DNA from: Litorivicinus sp.
GTDB lineage: Bacteria; Pseudomonadota; Gammaproteobacteria; Pseudomonadales; Litorivicinaceae
Reading direction: 5' to 3'
DNA: 13,389 nucleotides
Assembly: GCA_018402605.1 (NCBI GenBank)
Contig: JAGYIK010000023.1
Coordinates: forward strand, 1-13,389
Below the pieces are notes generated by a model. It ran no database searches, had not been told where the DNA came from, and saw only the letters and a program-made list of their open reading frames with translations. Of this stretch, positions 6,820-13,389 are shown in pieces. Each line of letters opens with the position of its first letter. Position 1 is the first letter of the stretch. The position numbers and the translations under genes are program-made.

Positions 6820-7646
6820 GAGCTCGGGTTCTGACTGCGCTGTTGATGTTACCCGTCGCACTCTTGATTTTATTTGTGTTGCCTGCGGACGCCTTCGCTT
6901 TGGCGGTCGGTATCATTGTGTTGATGGGTGCTTGGGAGTGGGTGCGCCTGTCTGGCTTGGTTTCACGCATTGCCCGCTGGCCATTGCTTGGTTTTTTTGC
7001 TTTGATCTTGTGGTCAGCTTACCAATTGCCCTCGGTGTATGTGCCGATGGTGCTGGGTATCGGCTGCGTGTTCTGGCTAGCAGCCTTACTGATGGTCTGG
7101 AAATACCCCCGCAGTAAGGAGCAAATTGGCGGTCGTCGAATGAAGCTCGGCTTTGGTCTTCTGGTCTTGATTCCGGCGTATGTCGCGCTCTTATATCTCC
7201 GTCGCCATGATGCGCACCTTCTGTTAATCGCAATCCTTGTGGGTGTCATTTGGGCAGCCGACGTGGGTGCTTATTTTGTCGGTCGACGCTTTGGTGTTCG
7301 GAAACTGGCGCCGAACGTGTCACCTGGGAAAAGCTGGGCCGGTTTGCTCGGTGGAGTCGTAATGGCGCTGGTCATTGGTTTACTGAGCGCTTGGATTGGT
7401 GAGCCGAAAGAAGCCCTGTTTTCCATATCAGCCTGGACTTGGCTCATTGCGATCTGCGGCGTCACCGTCCTGTTCTCAGTACTCGGTGATTTGTTTGAGA
7501 GTCTGATCAAACGCGAGCACGGCGTGAAAGACTCATCCGGACTGCTTCCTGGCCACGGGGGCATATTGGATCGCATTGATTCACTGACTGCCGCGACACC
7601 TGTTTTTGCGCTCTTGGTTTACCTCACAGGATGGCCACTGCCATGA
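6813..7646 (+). CDS. cdsA: Phosphatidate cytidylyltransferase (CDP-diglyceride synthase)
   Basis: CdsA, an inner-membrane enzyme, joins CTP and phosphatidic acid to give CDP-diacylglycerol, the precursor of all main phospholipids. The 277-residue protein is strongly hydrophobic with several membrane spans (about 7-43, 57-97, 112-128, 136-157, 175-195 and 207-224). The family signature is complete near the C-terminus: VLGDLFESLIKREHGVKD (223-240), then GHGGILDRIDS (247-257), with the paired Asp residues that hold the metal. The GTG at 6813 is preferred over the ATG at 6847 because MLRARVLTALLMLPV aligns with the start of the E. coli protein. It overlaps uppS by 7 nt and dxr by 4 nt. Confidence 0.96.
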   Translation: MLRARVLTALLMLPVALLILFVLPADAFALAVGIIVLMGAWEWVRLSGLVSRIARWPLLGFFALILWSAYQLPSVYVPMVLGIGCVFWLAALLMVWKYPRSKEQIGGRRMKLGFGLLVLIPAYVALLYLRRHDAHLLLIAILVGVIWAADVGAYFVGRRFGVRKLAPNVSPGKSWAGLLGGVVMALVIGLLSAWIGEPKEALFSISAWTWLIAICGVTVLFSVLGDLFESLIKREHGVKDSSGLLPGHGGILDRIDSLTAATPVFALLVYLTGWPLP

Positions 7647-8821
7647 GCTTGGGTGTTGCGTTATTCGGTGCGACCGGATCGATCGGGGACTCGACATTAT
7701 CGGTCATCGAGGCGTATCCGGATCGCTTTCACTTAGAGGTCGTCAGCGCGCATCATTCGGTTGACAAGTTACTCAACATTATCCGTCGATTTGCACCAAA
7801 ACACGTGATTTTAACGGATACAAGCCAGGCCGACTTATTGCTCTCAAGACTGCCTCACGACTTTAAAGGATCTGTCGCTTTTGGCGATATTGCATTGACA
7901 GAGGCCGCAGTTGCGTCCGAAGTCGATGTGGTGATGGCTGCAATTGTCGGCGGAGCGGGATTGGCATCGACCTGGGCTGCTGTCAATGCGGGCAAGCGAG
8001 TTTGTTTGGCCAACAAGGAATCACTCGTGATGGCCGGATCGTTGATGATGGCCGATGCGAAACGCACAGGCGCCATGCTGTTGCCAATCGATTCAGAGCA
8101 CAACGCAATGTTTCAATGTTTGCCCGAGCATTATCGAACGGGTGAGCCGATCGCAGGACTTCGGCAGTTGATTTTAACCTGTTCTGGCGGTCCATTTCGA
8201 ACCTGGTCCGGGCGGAAAATGGCAAAAGCCAGTATTAATGACGCGATTGCACACCCCATTTGGTCCATGGGAAAAAAGATCTCGGTGGACTCCGCCACGC
8301 TCATGAACAAGGGGCTTGAGCTGATCGAGGCGACCCATTTATTTCAGGTGCCCGAGTCGGCGATTGAAGTTGTCATTCATCCGGAGTCGACGGTGCACTC
8401 GATGGTTGAGTTCACGGATGGCTCGATTTTGGCGCAACTTGGCAGTCCTGATATGCGGATTCCGATTGCCCATGCGTTGGGATTTCCGAATCGTTTATCG
8501 ATAGATGTCGAGCGTCTGTCACTGACGTCATTGAAGTGTTTAAACTTCGAAGCCGTTGATCACGCCCGATTTCCAGCCTTAACCCTCGCGAGGCAAGCCA
8601 GTGACGCCGGTGGTGATCGTCCGATTGTGCTCAATGCAGCCAACGAGATTGCTGTTTCAGCCTTTCTCGATGGACGTATTTCGTTCCCGCGAATTACTGC
8701 ACTTGTGTCCGAATGCTTGAATCGACTCCCACAACAGCCTATATCCTGCTTAGAGGATGTGCTGATGGTTGATACACTGTGTCGACAAGCCGCACTGGAT
8801 TGGATGCAGGAGGGCACATGA
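7643..8821 (+). CDS. dxr: 1-deoxy-D-xylulose 5-phosphate reductoisomerase
   Basis: Dxr makes 2-C-methyl-D-erythritol 4-phosphate, the committed step of the MEP isoprenoid pathway, using NADPH and a divalent metal. With the start at 7643 it has 392 residues (E. coli 398). The NADPH loop GATGSIGDS is at 9-17, NKESLVMAG at 124-132, the metal site IDSEHNAMFQ at 149-158 with Asp150 and Glu152, SVDSATLMNKGLELIEA at 214-230 with Asn222, Lys223 and Glu226, and HPESTVHSMVEF after residue 245. Bases 7631-7633 offer another ATG in frame; I prefer 7643 because it forms the ATGA overlap with the cdsA stop seen at neighbouring junctions and has CAGG upstream. The choice is worth four residues. The stop overlaps rseP by 4 nt. 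Confidence 0.97.
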   Translation: MSLGVALFGATGSIGDSTLSVIEAYPDRFHLEVVSAHHSVDKLLNIIRRFAPKHVILTDTSQADLLLSRLPHDFKGSVAFGDIALTEAAVASEVDVVMAAIVGGAGLASTWAAVNAGKRVCLANKESLVMAGSLMMADAKRTGAMLLPIDSEHNAMFQCLPEHYRTGEPIAGLRQLILTCSGGPFRTWSGRKMAKASINDAIAHPIWSMGKKISVDSATLMNKGLELIEATHLFQVPESAIEVVIHPESTVHSMVEFTDGSILAQLGSPDMRIPIAHALGFPNRLSIDVERLSLTSLKCLNFEAVDHARFPALTLARQASDAGGDRPIVLNAANEIAVSAFLDGRISFPRITALVSECLNRLPQQPISCLEDVLMVDTLCRQAALDWMQEGT

Positions 8822-10149
8822 TTACAACGATTCTCGCTACGATTGTCGCACTGGGTGTTTTGGTCACAGTCCATGAGTTTGGACATTACTGGGTGGCAAA
8901 ACGCTGTGGGGTACGTGTGCTCCGGTTTTCAGTTGGTTTTGGGAAGCCGCTGTACAGCTGGACAGATCGTTCCGGGACTGAGTTTTGTGTCGCTGCAATC
9001 CCACTGGGTGGGTATGTCAAAATGCTGGATGGTCGGGAACACGACCTCGATGCTGCATCAAAAGCAGAAGCTTTTGATCAAAAAACCGTGGGTCAACGGT
9101 TTGCAATTGTCGCTGCTGGCCCTGGAATCAATTTAATTTTTGCCGCCATGGTGTATGCGCTGATCAGTATGATCGGTATTCAAACGCCCGTACCGGTGGT
9201 GGCTGAACTGCCAAAAGGATCCTCATCGCAAGTCCGATTACCTGCTGAATTGGTGGCCTTTGACGGGCGCACGATGGAGTCATGGGAGCGTGTCTCGATC
9301 GCGATGGTTGATGTCATTGGCGATGGACCAACTATCGAGCTGCGGCTGCGGCCATTAGACTCCAATACGGTGCAGTCTGTGCAAATCCCTGTGCCCCGTG
9401 ATCTGGTCGCAGATCAAAGTCCGCTCGTGGCTTACGGTATCCGTCCCTGGTCGCCAACTGTTGAGGCGGTGTTTGAGCGGATCGTTCCCGGTGAGGCCGC
9501 CGAGCGGGCAGGTGTAATGCCGGGTGATCGGGTCCTGGCTGTCGATGGTGAAACAGTTGCTGACTGGGCCGCCTTTGTGGGTCTGGTTAAAGACGCCTTC
9601 GATCGACAAATTACCCTGACGATCGAGCGCGCCGGGCAGACTGTCGAGATTCCTGTGGTTCCGTCTCGTCGCGACTCTGCAGAAGGACCGATTGGATTTT
9701 TGGGTGTGGCACCTGTGATTGAGGCGATGCCGCCACATTTAATTCGCACGGTGCAAGAAGGCCCGATCGGTGCGCTGTGGGTCGGTGTTGAGCGCACTGT
9801 CGAGATGAGTTTGCTGACTGTCGAGTCGATTGGCAAGATGATCACTGGTGTCCTCTCGCCGCAGAACTTGAGTGGTCCAATAACCATTGCTAGAGTGGCA
9901 GGTGACTCGGCAAGTTCCGGTTGGTATGCCTATTTGAGCTTCATCGCATACTTAAGCGTGAGCTTGGGTGTTTTGAATTTGCTCCCCATCCCTGTATTGG
10001 ATGGTGGTCATTTGGTGTTTTTTACATGGGAATGGTTGCGTGGTAAGCCGGTTCCAGAAGCCGTGCAGATGCAAGGCGTTCGGATCGGCATGGCGCTCTT
10101 GATGGGGCTCATGTTTTTTGCGTTTTACAATGATTTGATGCGGCTGTAA
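8818..10149 (+). CDS. rseP: RseP, site-2-type intramembrane zinc metalloprotease
   Basis: RseP cuts the anti-sigma factor RseA within the membrane, releasing sigma-E in the envelope stress response, and clears signal-peptide remnants. The 443-residue protein (E. coli 450) has the zinc motif HEFGH at 19-23 in its first membrane span, the membrane-re-entrant segment IPLGGYVKM (62-70), and a second span at about 98-121. A degenerate first PDZ domain follows at about 125-195 and a clear second at about 215-285 (IVPGEAAERAGVMPGDRVLAVDG). The third zinc ligand, Asp in NLLPIPVLDGGH, is near residue 395. The start at 8818 is chosen over an upstream ATG because AGGAGG (8808-8813) precedes it and the zinc motif then falls at the usual distance. 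It overlaps dxr by 4 nt. The bamA neighbourhood fits its envelope role. Confidence 0.97.
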   Translation: MITTILATIVALGVLVTVHEFGHYWVAKRCGVRVLRFSVGFGKPLYSWTDRSGTEFCVAAIPLGGYVKMLDGREHDLDAASKAEAFDQKTVGQRFAIVAAGPGINLIFAAMVYALISMIGIQTPVPVVAELPKGSSSQVRLPAELVAFDGRTMESWERVSIAMVDVIGDGPTIELRLRPLDSNTVQSVQIPVPRDLVADQSPLVAYGIRPWSPTVEAVFERIVPGEAAERAGVMPGDRVLAVDGETVADWAAFVGLVKDAFDRQITLTIERAGQTVEIPVVPSRRDSAEGPIGFLGVAPVIEAMPPHLIRTVQEGPIGALWVGVERTVEMSLLTVESIGKMITGVLSPQNLSGPITIARVAGDSASSGWYAYLSFIAYLSVSLGVLNLLPIPVLDGGHLVFFTWEWLRGKPVPEAVQMQGVRIGMALLMGLMFFAFYNDLMRL

Positions 10150-10154
10150 GCCGC
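10140..10154. repeat. Small perfect hairpin over the rseP stop codon
   Basis: GCGGCT (10140-10145) and AGCCGC (10149-10154) are complementary around GTA, so the rseP TAA falls in the loop and the 3' arm. No T run follows, so it is not an intrinsic terminator. It sits 22 nt before bamA and could affect coupling or mRNA stability, or be chance. Confidence 0.4.
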
Positions 10155-10176
10155 ACGGTACTGGGAAGTTCTCACC

Positions 10177-12492
10177 ATGCGTTGTTCTCTACCATTGAGT
10201 GCACTGGCATTTGCACTCGCGCTCTCTGCCCAGGCGGCGACACCCTTTCAGGCTGAAGATATTCGGATTGATGGACTGCAACGGGTGTCCTCAGGTTCTG
10301 TATTTGATGCCTTGGCCCTTCAGCCAGGCGATCGCGTAACCGATGCCGATATCAGTGCCGCCACGCGCGCATTATTTGAGACCGGTTTTTTTGATCAAGT
10401 CGAGGTGCGTGCTGATGGCAATGTTCTTGTCATTTCGGTCACGGAACGTCCTGCGGTATCGCGCATCGAGATTGAGGGAAACCAAGCCATCAAAACCGAA
10501 GACTTGCTCGACAGTTTGCGTCGCGCTGGGATTGTCGAAGGGGACGTATTGAAGCGAGCAACGCTTGATCAGCTTGAGCAAGCGATTCAGCGTCAGTACA
10601 CGAGCCGTGGGCGTTATGATGCAACAGTGCGATCTGAAATTATCGAGCAAGATCGAAACCGGGTTGGCTTGAAGATCGATGTCTTTGAAGGGTCGGTCGC
10701 CGAAATTCGTCGGATCTCAATTGTCGGTAACAAAGCCTTTGACGACGACACCCTCTTAAATGAAATGTCGTTAACCGAACCGGGTTTGTTTACCTGGTTT
10801 TCTGGTTCGGAGAATTACGAAGCCGAGAAATTAGCTGCTGATGTGGAGGCGATCCGCTCGTTCTATCTTGATCGGGGATATGTCAACGCTGAAGTGTTGG
10901 AACCACAAGTTGAACTGTCGGAAACGCTGGATGAGGTATTTCTGACCATCACCGTTGATGAAGGCGCTCAGTTTCGGGTTGGAGAAGTCAACGTGGGCGG
11001 CGAGCAGCCCATCGATTTAGCCGATGCTGTCGCCACGATGAAATTACAAAGTGGCGAGATTTTCAGTCGAAGACTCGTGAATGATGCGGTGAGTACCATG
11101 TCGACGCGCCTCGGTGATGCAGGTTACGCGCGCGCACAAGTCCGTGCGGTTCCTGAGATCAATGAAGAGACACAGACCGTAGATGTCACTCTGGTGGTGA
11201 CGCCGGGTCCCGTTGTGTATGTGCGCCGTTTGGAGTTCCGCGGCAACACAGATACTTCTGACGTCGTGCTACGTCGTGAAATCCCGCAACTGGAGGCAGC
11301 CATTAGTTCTGCTGCTGACATTGAGCAAGGCCGGATCAATCTGCAACGTCTCGGATTCTTTAGTCTAGTTCGTGTCTCGACGCGACCAGTGCCAGATCAG
11401 CCTGATCAAATGGACGTCGTCTACGAGGTGCGTGAGCAGGCTTCGGGCTCTCTATCCGCAAGCGTGGGCTTCAGTCAGGGTGAAGGCGTGCTGTTAGGAG
11501 CGGCAGTAAGTCAAAAGAATTTTTTAGGATCTGGAAACTCGGTGTCCTTTGCACTGCAAAGTTCCAGTTCAACGAAAGAGGCACGATTTTCCTTCACCGA
11601 TCCCTACTACACCATTGATGGAGTCAGCCGCGGTATTAGTTTGTTCTATCGTGAAACGGATTTTGACGAGGAAGGTACCGCAGATTACACCACCGATGAG
11701 ACGGGACTGCTTTTGTCGTTCGGTTATCCTGTAAGCGAGCGCTCACGTTTCAGTACGAATTTTTCGGTCCAAACAACAACGTTGCAAACTGCCGATCGCT
11801 CAAGTGCCCAATTCCCGGATAACGTTGACCGTTTTCTGACAGGAAAGGGTTTTGGGGCAACTGTTCGCGAAGCGGATTTCTTTGAGGGCAAAGTCGGGGC
11901 CGCCTACAGTTACGACACCTTGAATAAAGCATTCTTGCCGACCGACGGAACGCGTCATCGGGTCAGTTTCGATATATCCGTCCCAGGGTCGGACCTCGAG
12001 TACTACTTGGCGTCTTATCAAGGTGAAACATATGTTCCAGTTTTGGATGCTGAAGACGTCAGTTTCCAGCTTAGAACGCGTCTGGGTTATGGTGATGGCT
12101 ATGGTGATTCAGATGAATTGCCATTTTTGAAAAATTTCTTCGCTGGTGGAATTCGAAGTGTTCGAGGTTACCAATTTAATAGCTTGGGACCGATAGATCT
12201 GTCGAGTCGCGAGCAAACCGGTGGTAATGTTTTAGTTACAGGTACTGCCGCATTGCAGTTTCCAATGCCGGGTATCAAAGAGACGGATCAGGCCCGCTTG
12301 TCTCTGTTCACCGATGTGGGTCAGGTCTACCAAGATGAAATCAAACTCGATGCCTTGAGATACTCAGCGGGTATCGCACTCGCGTGGATGACACCCATTG
12401 GTCCGCTGTCCTTCACTTATGCGTCAGCATTGAATTCAAAAGCAGGCGACGAAACAGAGGGCTTCCAGTTCTCTATCGGTTCGAGCTTCTGA
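10177..12492 (+). CDS. bamA: BamA, outer-membrane protein assembly factor (Omp85 family)
   Basis: BamA is the essential core of the BAM complex that folds beta-barrel proteins into the outer membrane. The 771-residue precursor (E. coli 810) starts with a signal peptide, likely cleaved after ALSAQA at residue 20. Five POTRA domains follow, roughly 22-92, 93-173, 175-263, 266-345 and 348-422; the first opens AEDIRIDGLQRV and the last includes VRRLEFRGNTDTSDVVLRRE. The 16-strand barrel fills the rest. The Omp85 motif VRGY is at 662-665 and the protein ends in Phe (QFSIGSSF), the usual beta-signal. The segment after VRGY is much shorter than in E. coli: about 9 residues separate GP and GGN, against about 36, which explains most of the length difference. 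The gap to rseP is 27 nt; the stop overlaps lpxD by one base, with no skp between. Confidence 0.97.
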   Translation: MRCSLPLSALAFALALSAQAATPFQAEDIRIDGLQRVSSGSVFDALALQPGDRVTDADISAATRALFETGFFDQVEVRADGNVLVISVTERPAVSRIEIEGNQAIKTEDLLDSLRRAGIVEGDVLKRATLDQLEQAIQRQYTSRGRYDATVRSEIIEQDRNRVGLKIDVFEGSVAEIRRISIVGNKAFDDDTLLNEMSLTEPGLFTWFSGSENYEAEKLAADVEAIRSFYLDRGYVNAEVLEPQVELSETLDEVFLTITVDEGAQFRVGEVNVGGEQPIDLADAVATMKLQSGEIFSRRLVNDAVSTMSTRLGDAGYARAQVRAVPEINEETQTVDVTLVVTPGPVVYVRRLEFRGNTDTSDVVLRREIPQLEAAISSAADIEQGRINLQRLGFFSLVRVSTRPVPDQPDQMDVVYEVREQASGSLSASVGFSQGEGVLLGAAVSQKNFLGSGNSVSFALQSSSSTKEARFSFTDPYYTIDGVSRGISLFYRETDFDEEGTADYTTDETGLLLSFGYPVSERSRFSTNFSVQTTTLQTADRSSAQFPDNVDRFLTGKGFGATVREADFFEGKVGAAYSYDTLNKAFLPTDGTRHRVSFDISVPGSDLEYYLASYQGETYVPVLDAEDVSFQLRTRLGYGDGYGDSDELPFLKNFFAGGIRSVRGYQFNSLGPIDLSSREQTGGNVLVTGTAALQFPMPGIKETDQARLSLFTDVGQVYQDEIKLDALRYSAGIALAWMTPIGPLSFTYASALNSKAGDETEGFQFSIGSSF

Positions 12493-13389
12493 TGTCTTTT
12501 CAGCTCGGTGAGCTCGCGCGTCTCACGGCTACCGAGCTGATCGGGCCGGCTAATTGTGTGGTCACTGATCTTGCATCCCTGACTGGAGCATCGACGGAAT
12601 CTCTCTCTTTTGCGGTGCATCCGCACCAACGTGATGCGCTGGGTTTGAGTCGTGCCAGAGCGTTCGTGGTTCCTGAGGCGCTTCGTGATGTGGTGACTTC
12701 AGGTCTTGTGTCTGCAGATCCGTATCTAACCTATGCTTTGCTATCCGTTCTGTTTGATGATGCCGGATTGCCGTTTTCTGGAACCATTGACCCAAGTGCA
12801 GTGATTGCTGCGAATGCCTCGATTGCTGAGGGCGTCTCGATCGGACCCAATGCGGTGGTGGGCGACGGTGCGGTGATTGGCGCACACACACTGATTGGGC
12901 CAAATGTGACGATCTATCCGGGAACTCGCATCGGCGCGCACTGTATTGTTGGAGCGAATACGGTATTAGGTTCTGATGGGTTTGGCTTTGCGAAGTCAAA
13001 AACCGGTTGGACCAAGATACGGCAACTCGGCGCATTGGTGATCGGCGATCGCGTTGATATCGGTGCCGGCTGCACCATTGATCGTGGTGCGCTCGACGAC
13101 ACAGTCATCGCTGATGACGTCATTTTGGATAATCAAATTCACATTGCACACGGTTGCCAAATTGGCGAACGTACCGCGATGGCGGGCTGTGTTGCGCTGG
13201 CGGGGAGTACAGTCATCGGCGCGGATGTCACCGTCGGTGGCATGACAGGATTCACTGGACATCTGTCGGTCTGTGATAAAGTGCACATCGGCGCGAATGC
13301 GTTGGTAACCCAATCAATTATGGTTCCTGGGGCCTATTTAGGAGGCGCAGGGGGCGTGATGAAAGCGGCTGACTGGCGACGGAATGCCG
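12492..13389 (+). CDS. lpxD: LpxD, UDP-3-O-(3-hydroxyacyl)glucosamine N-acyltransferase, 3' end cut by window edge
   Basis: LpxD is the third enzyme of lipid A synthesis; it moves a 3-hydroxyacyl chain from acyl carrier protein to the amino group of UDP-3-O-acylglucosamine at the inner face of the inner membrane. The ATG at 12492 shares one base with the bamA stop (TGATG). About 299 residues are visible of the usual ~340. Residues 1-95 form the uridine-binding N-domain (DPYLTYALL, 76-84). A left-handed beta-helix of hexapeptide repeats follows (IGPNAVVGDGAVIG at 117-130 and onward), with GSDGFGFA (160-167), TIDRGALDDT (195-204) and DNQIHIAHG (213-221); His220 matches the catalytic His239 of E. 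coli. From PSAVI (residue 101) to GFGFA the protein is 18 residues shorter than E. coli LpxD, about one helix coil. Confidence 0.96.
   Translation, partial: MSFQLGELARLTATELIGPANCVVTDLASLTGASTESLSFAVHPHQRDALGLSRARAFVVPEALRDVVTSGLVSADPYLTYALLSVLFDDAGLPFSGTIDPSAVIAANASIAEGVSIGPNAVVGDGAVIGAHTLIGPNVTIYPGTRIGAHCIVGANTVLGSDGFGFAKSKTGWTKIRQLGALVIGDRVDIGAGCTIDRGALDDTVIADDVILDNQIHIAHGCQIGERTAMAGCVALAGSTVIGADVTVGGMTGFTGHLSVCDKVHIGANALVTQSIMVPGAYLGGAGGVMKAADWRRNA
12500..12540. repeat. Perfect 10-bp inverted repeat inside the lpxD start region
   Basis: TCAGCTCGGT (12500-12509) and ACCGAGCTGA (12531-12540) are exact reverse complements separated by 21 nt. The dyad begins 5 nt after the lpxD ATG and 8 nt after the bamA stop. 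In mRNA it would form a GC-rich hairpin at the very start of the lpxD coding region. No T run follows, so it is not a standard terminator. Confidence 0.6.

Noticed and set aside
1..13389. Mobile elements, CRISPR arrays, tRNA or rRNA genes, defence or biosynthetic clusters
   Set aside because: None seen: no transposase or integrase motifs, no spaced direct repeats, no cloverleaf, and every long coding frame is a known core gene.

Overview
The window carries a conserved housekeeping neighbourhood of a Gram-negative, LPS-producing gammaproteobacterium. The order is glnD and map leftward, then rpsB, tsf, pyrH, frr, uppS, cdsA, dxr, rseP, bamA and lpxD rightward, which is the classical Escherichia coli/Pseudomonas-type gene order around rpsB. 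The protein sequences are gammaproteobacterial in character, and base composition looks moderate, near 50% GC by eye. I cannot name the genus from the sequence. I found no mobile element, CRISPR array, tRNA, rRNA or phage gene.

Layout. Positions 1-1961 (minus) hold the first ~653 residues of glnD, the PII uridylyltransferase; its C-terminus lies beyond the left edge. It overlaps the stop codon of map (1961-2746, minus, GTG start). A divergent control region follows (2747-2921) with a sigma-70-type promoter for rpsB, a 32-bp dyad across its -35 box, and a leader RNA able to sequester the rpsB ribosome binding site. rpsB encodes ribosomal protein S2 with a long Ala/Glu/Lys/Pro-rich tail. tsf (EF-Ts) follows and ends at an intrinsic terminator. 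pyrH starts immediately after the terminator T-run, and pyrH-frr-uppS-cdsA-dxr-rseP-bamA-lpxD then runs without a real gap. Most junctions are 1-7 nt stop/start overlaps. lpxD is cut by the right edge.

How the genes work together. rpsB, tsf and frr serve translation, and map trims the nascent N-terminal Met. pyrH makes UDP, which supplies UTP for nucleic acids and UDP-sugars. dxr feeds the MEP isoprenoid pathway, whose products uppS extends to undecaprenyl diphosphate, the wall and LPS carrier lipid. cdsA makes CDP-diacylglycerol for phospholipids. rseP is the intramembrane protease of the sigma-E envelope-stress cascade, bamA inserts outer-membrane proteins, and lpxD acylates lipid A precursors. 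The long operon thus couples translation capacity to envelope building.

The main anomaly is a patch at about 3785-4411. The end of rpsB and the first ~60% of tsf carry at least a dozen mostly single-base indels that sum to zero, while every gene outside the patch is intact. Compensating, often homopolymer-associated indels in an essential gene point to local sequence error rather than biology. Other points are the absence of skp/ompH between bamA and lpxD, a perfect 10-bp dyad inside the lpxD start region, and an LpxD about one beta-helix coil shorter than the E. coli protein. I did not find a convincing undescribed system; the region is mostly ordinary core genome.
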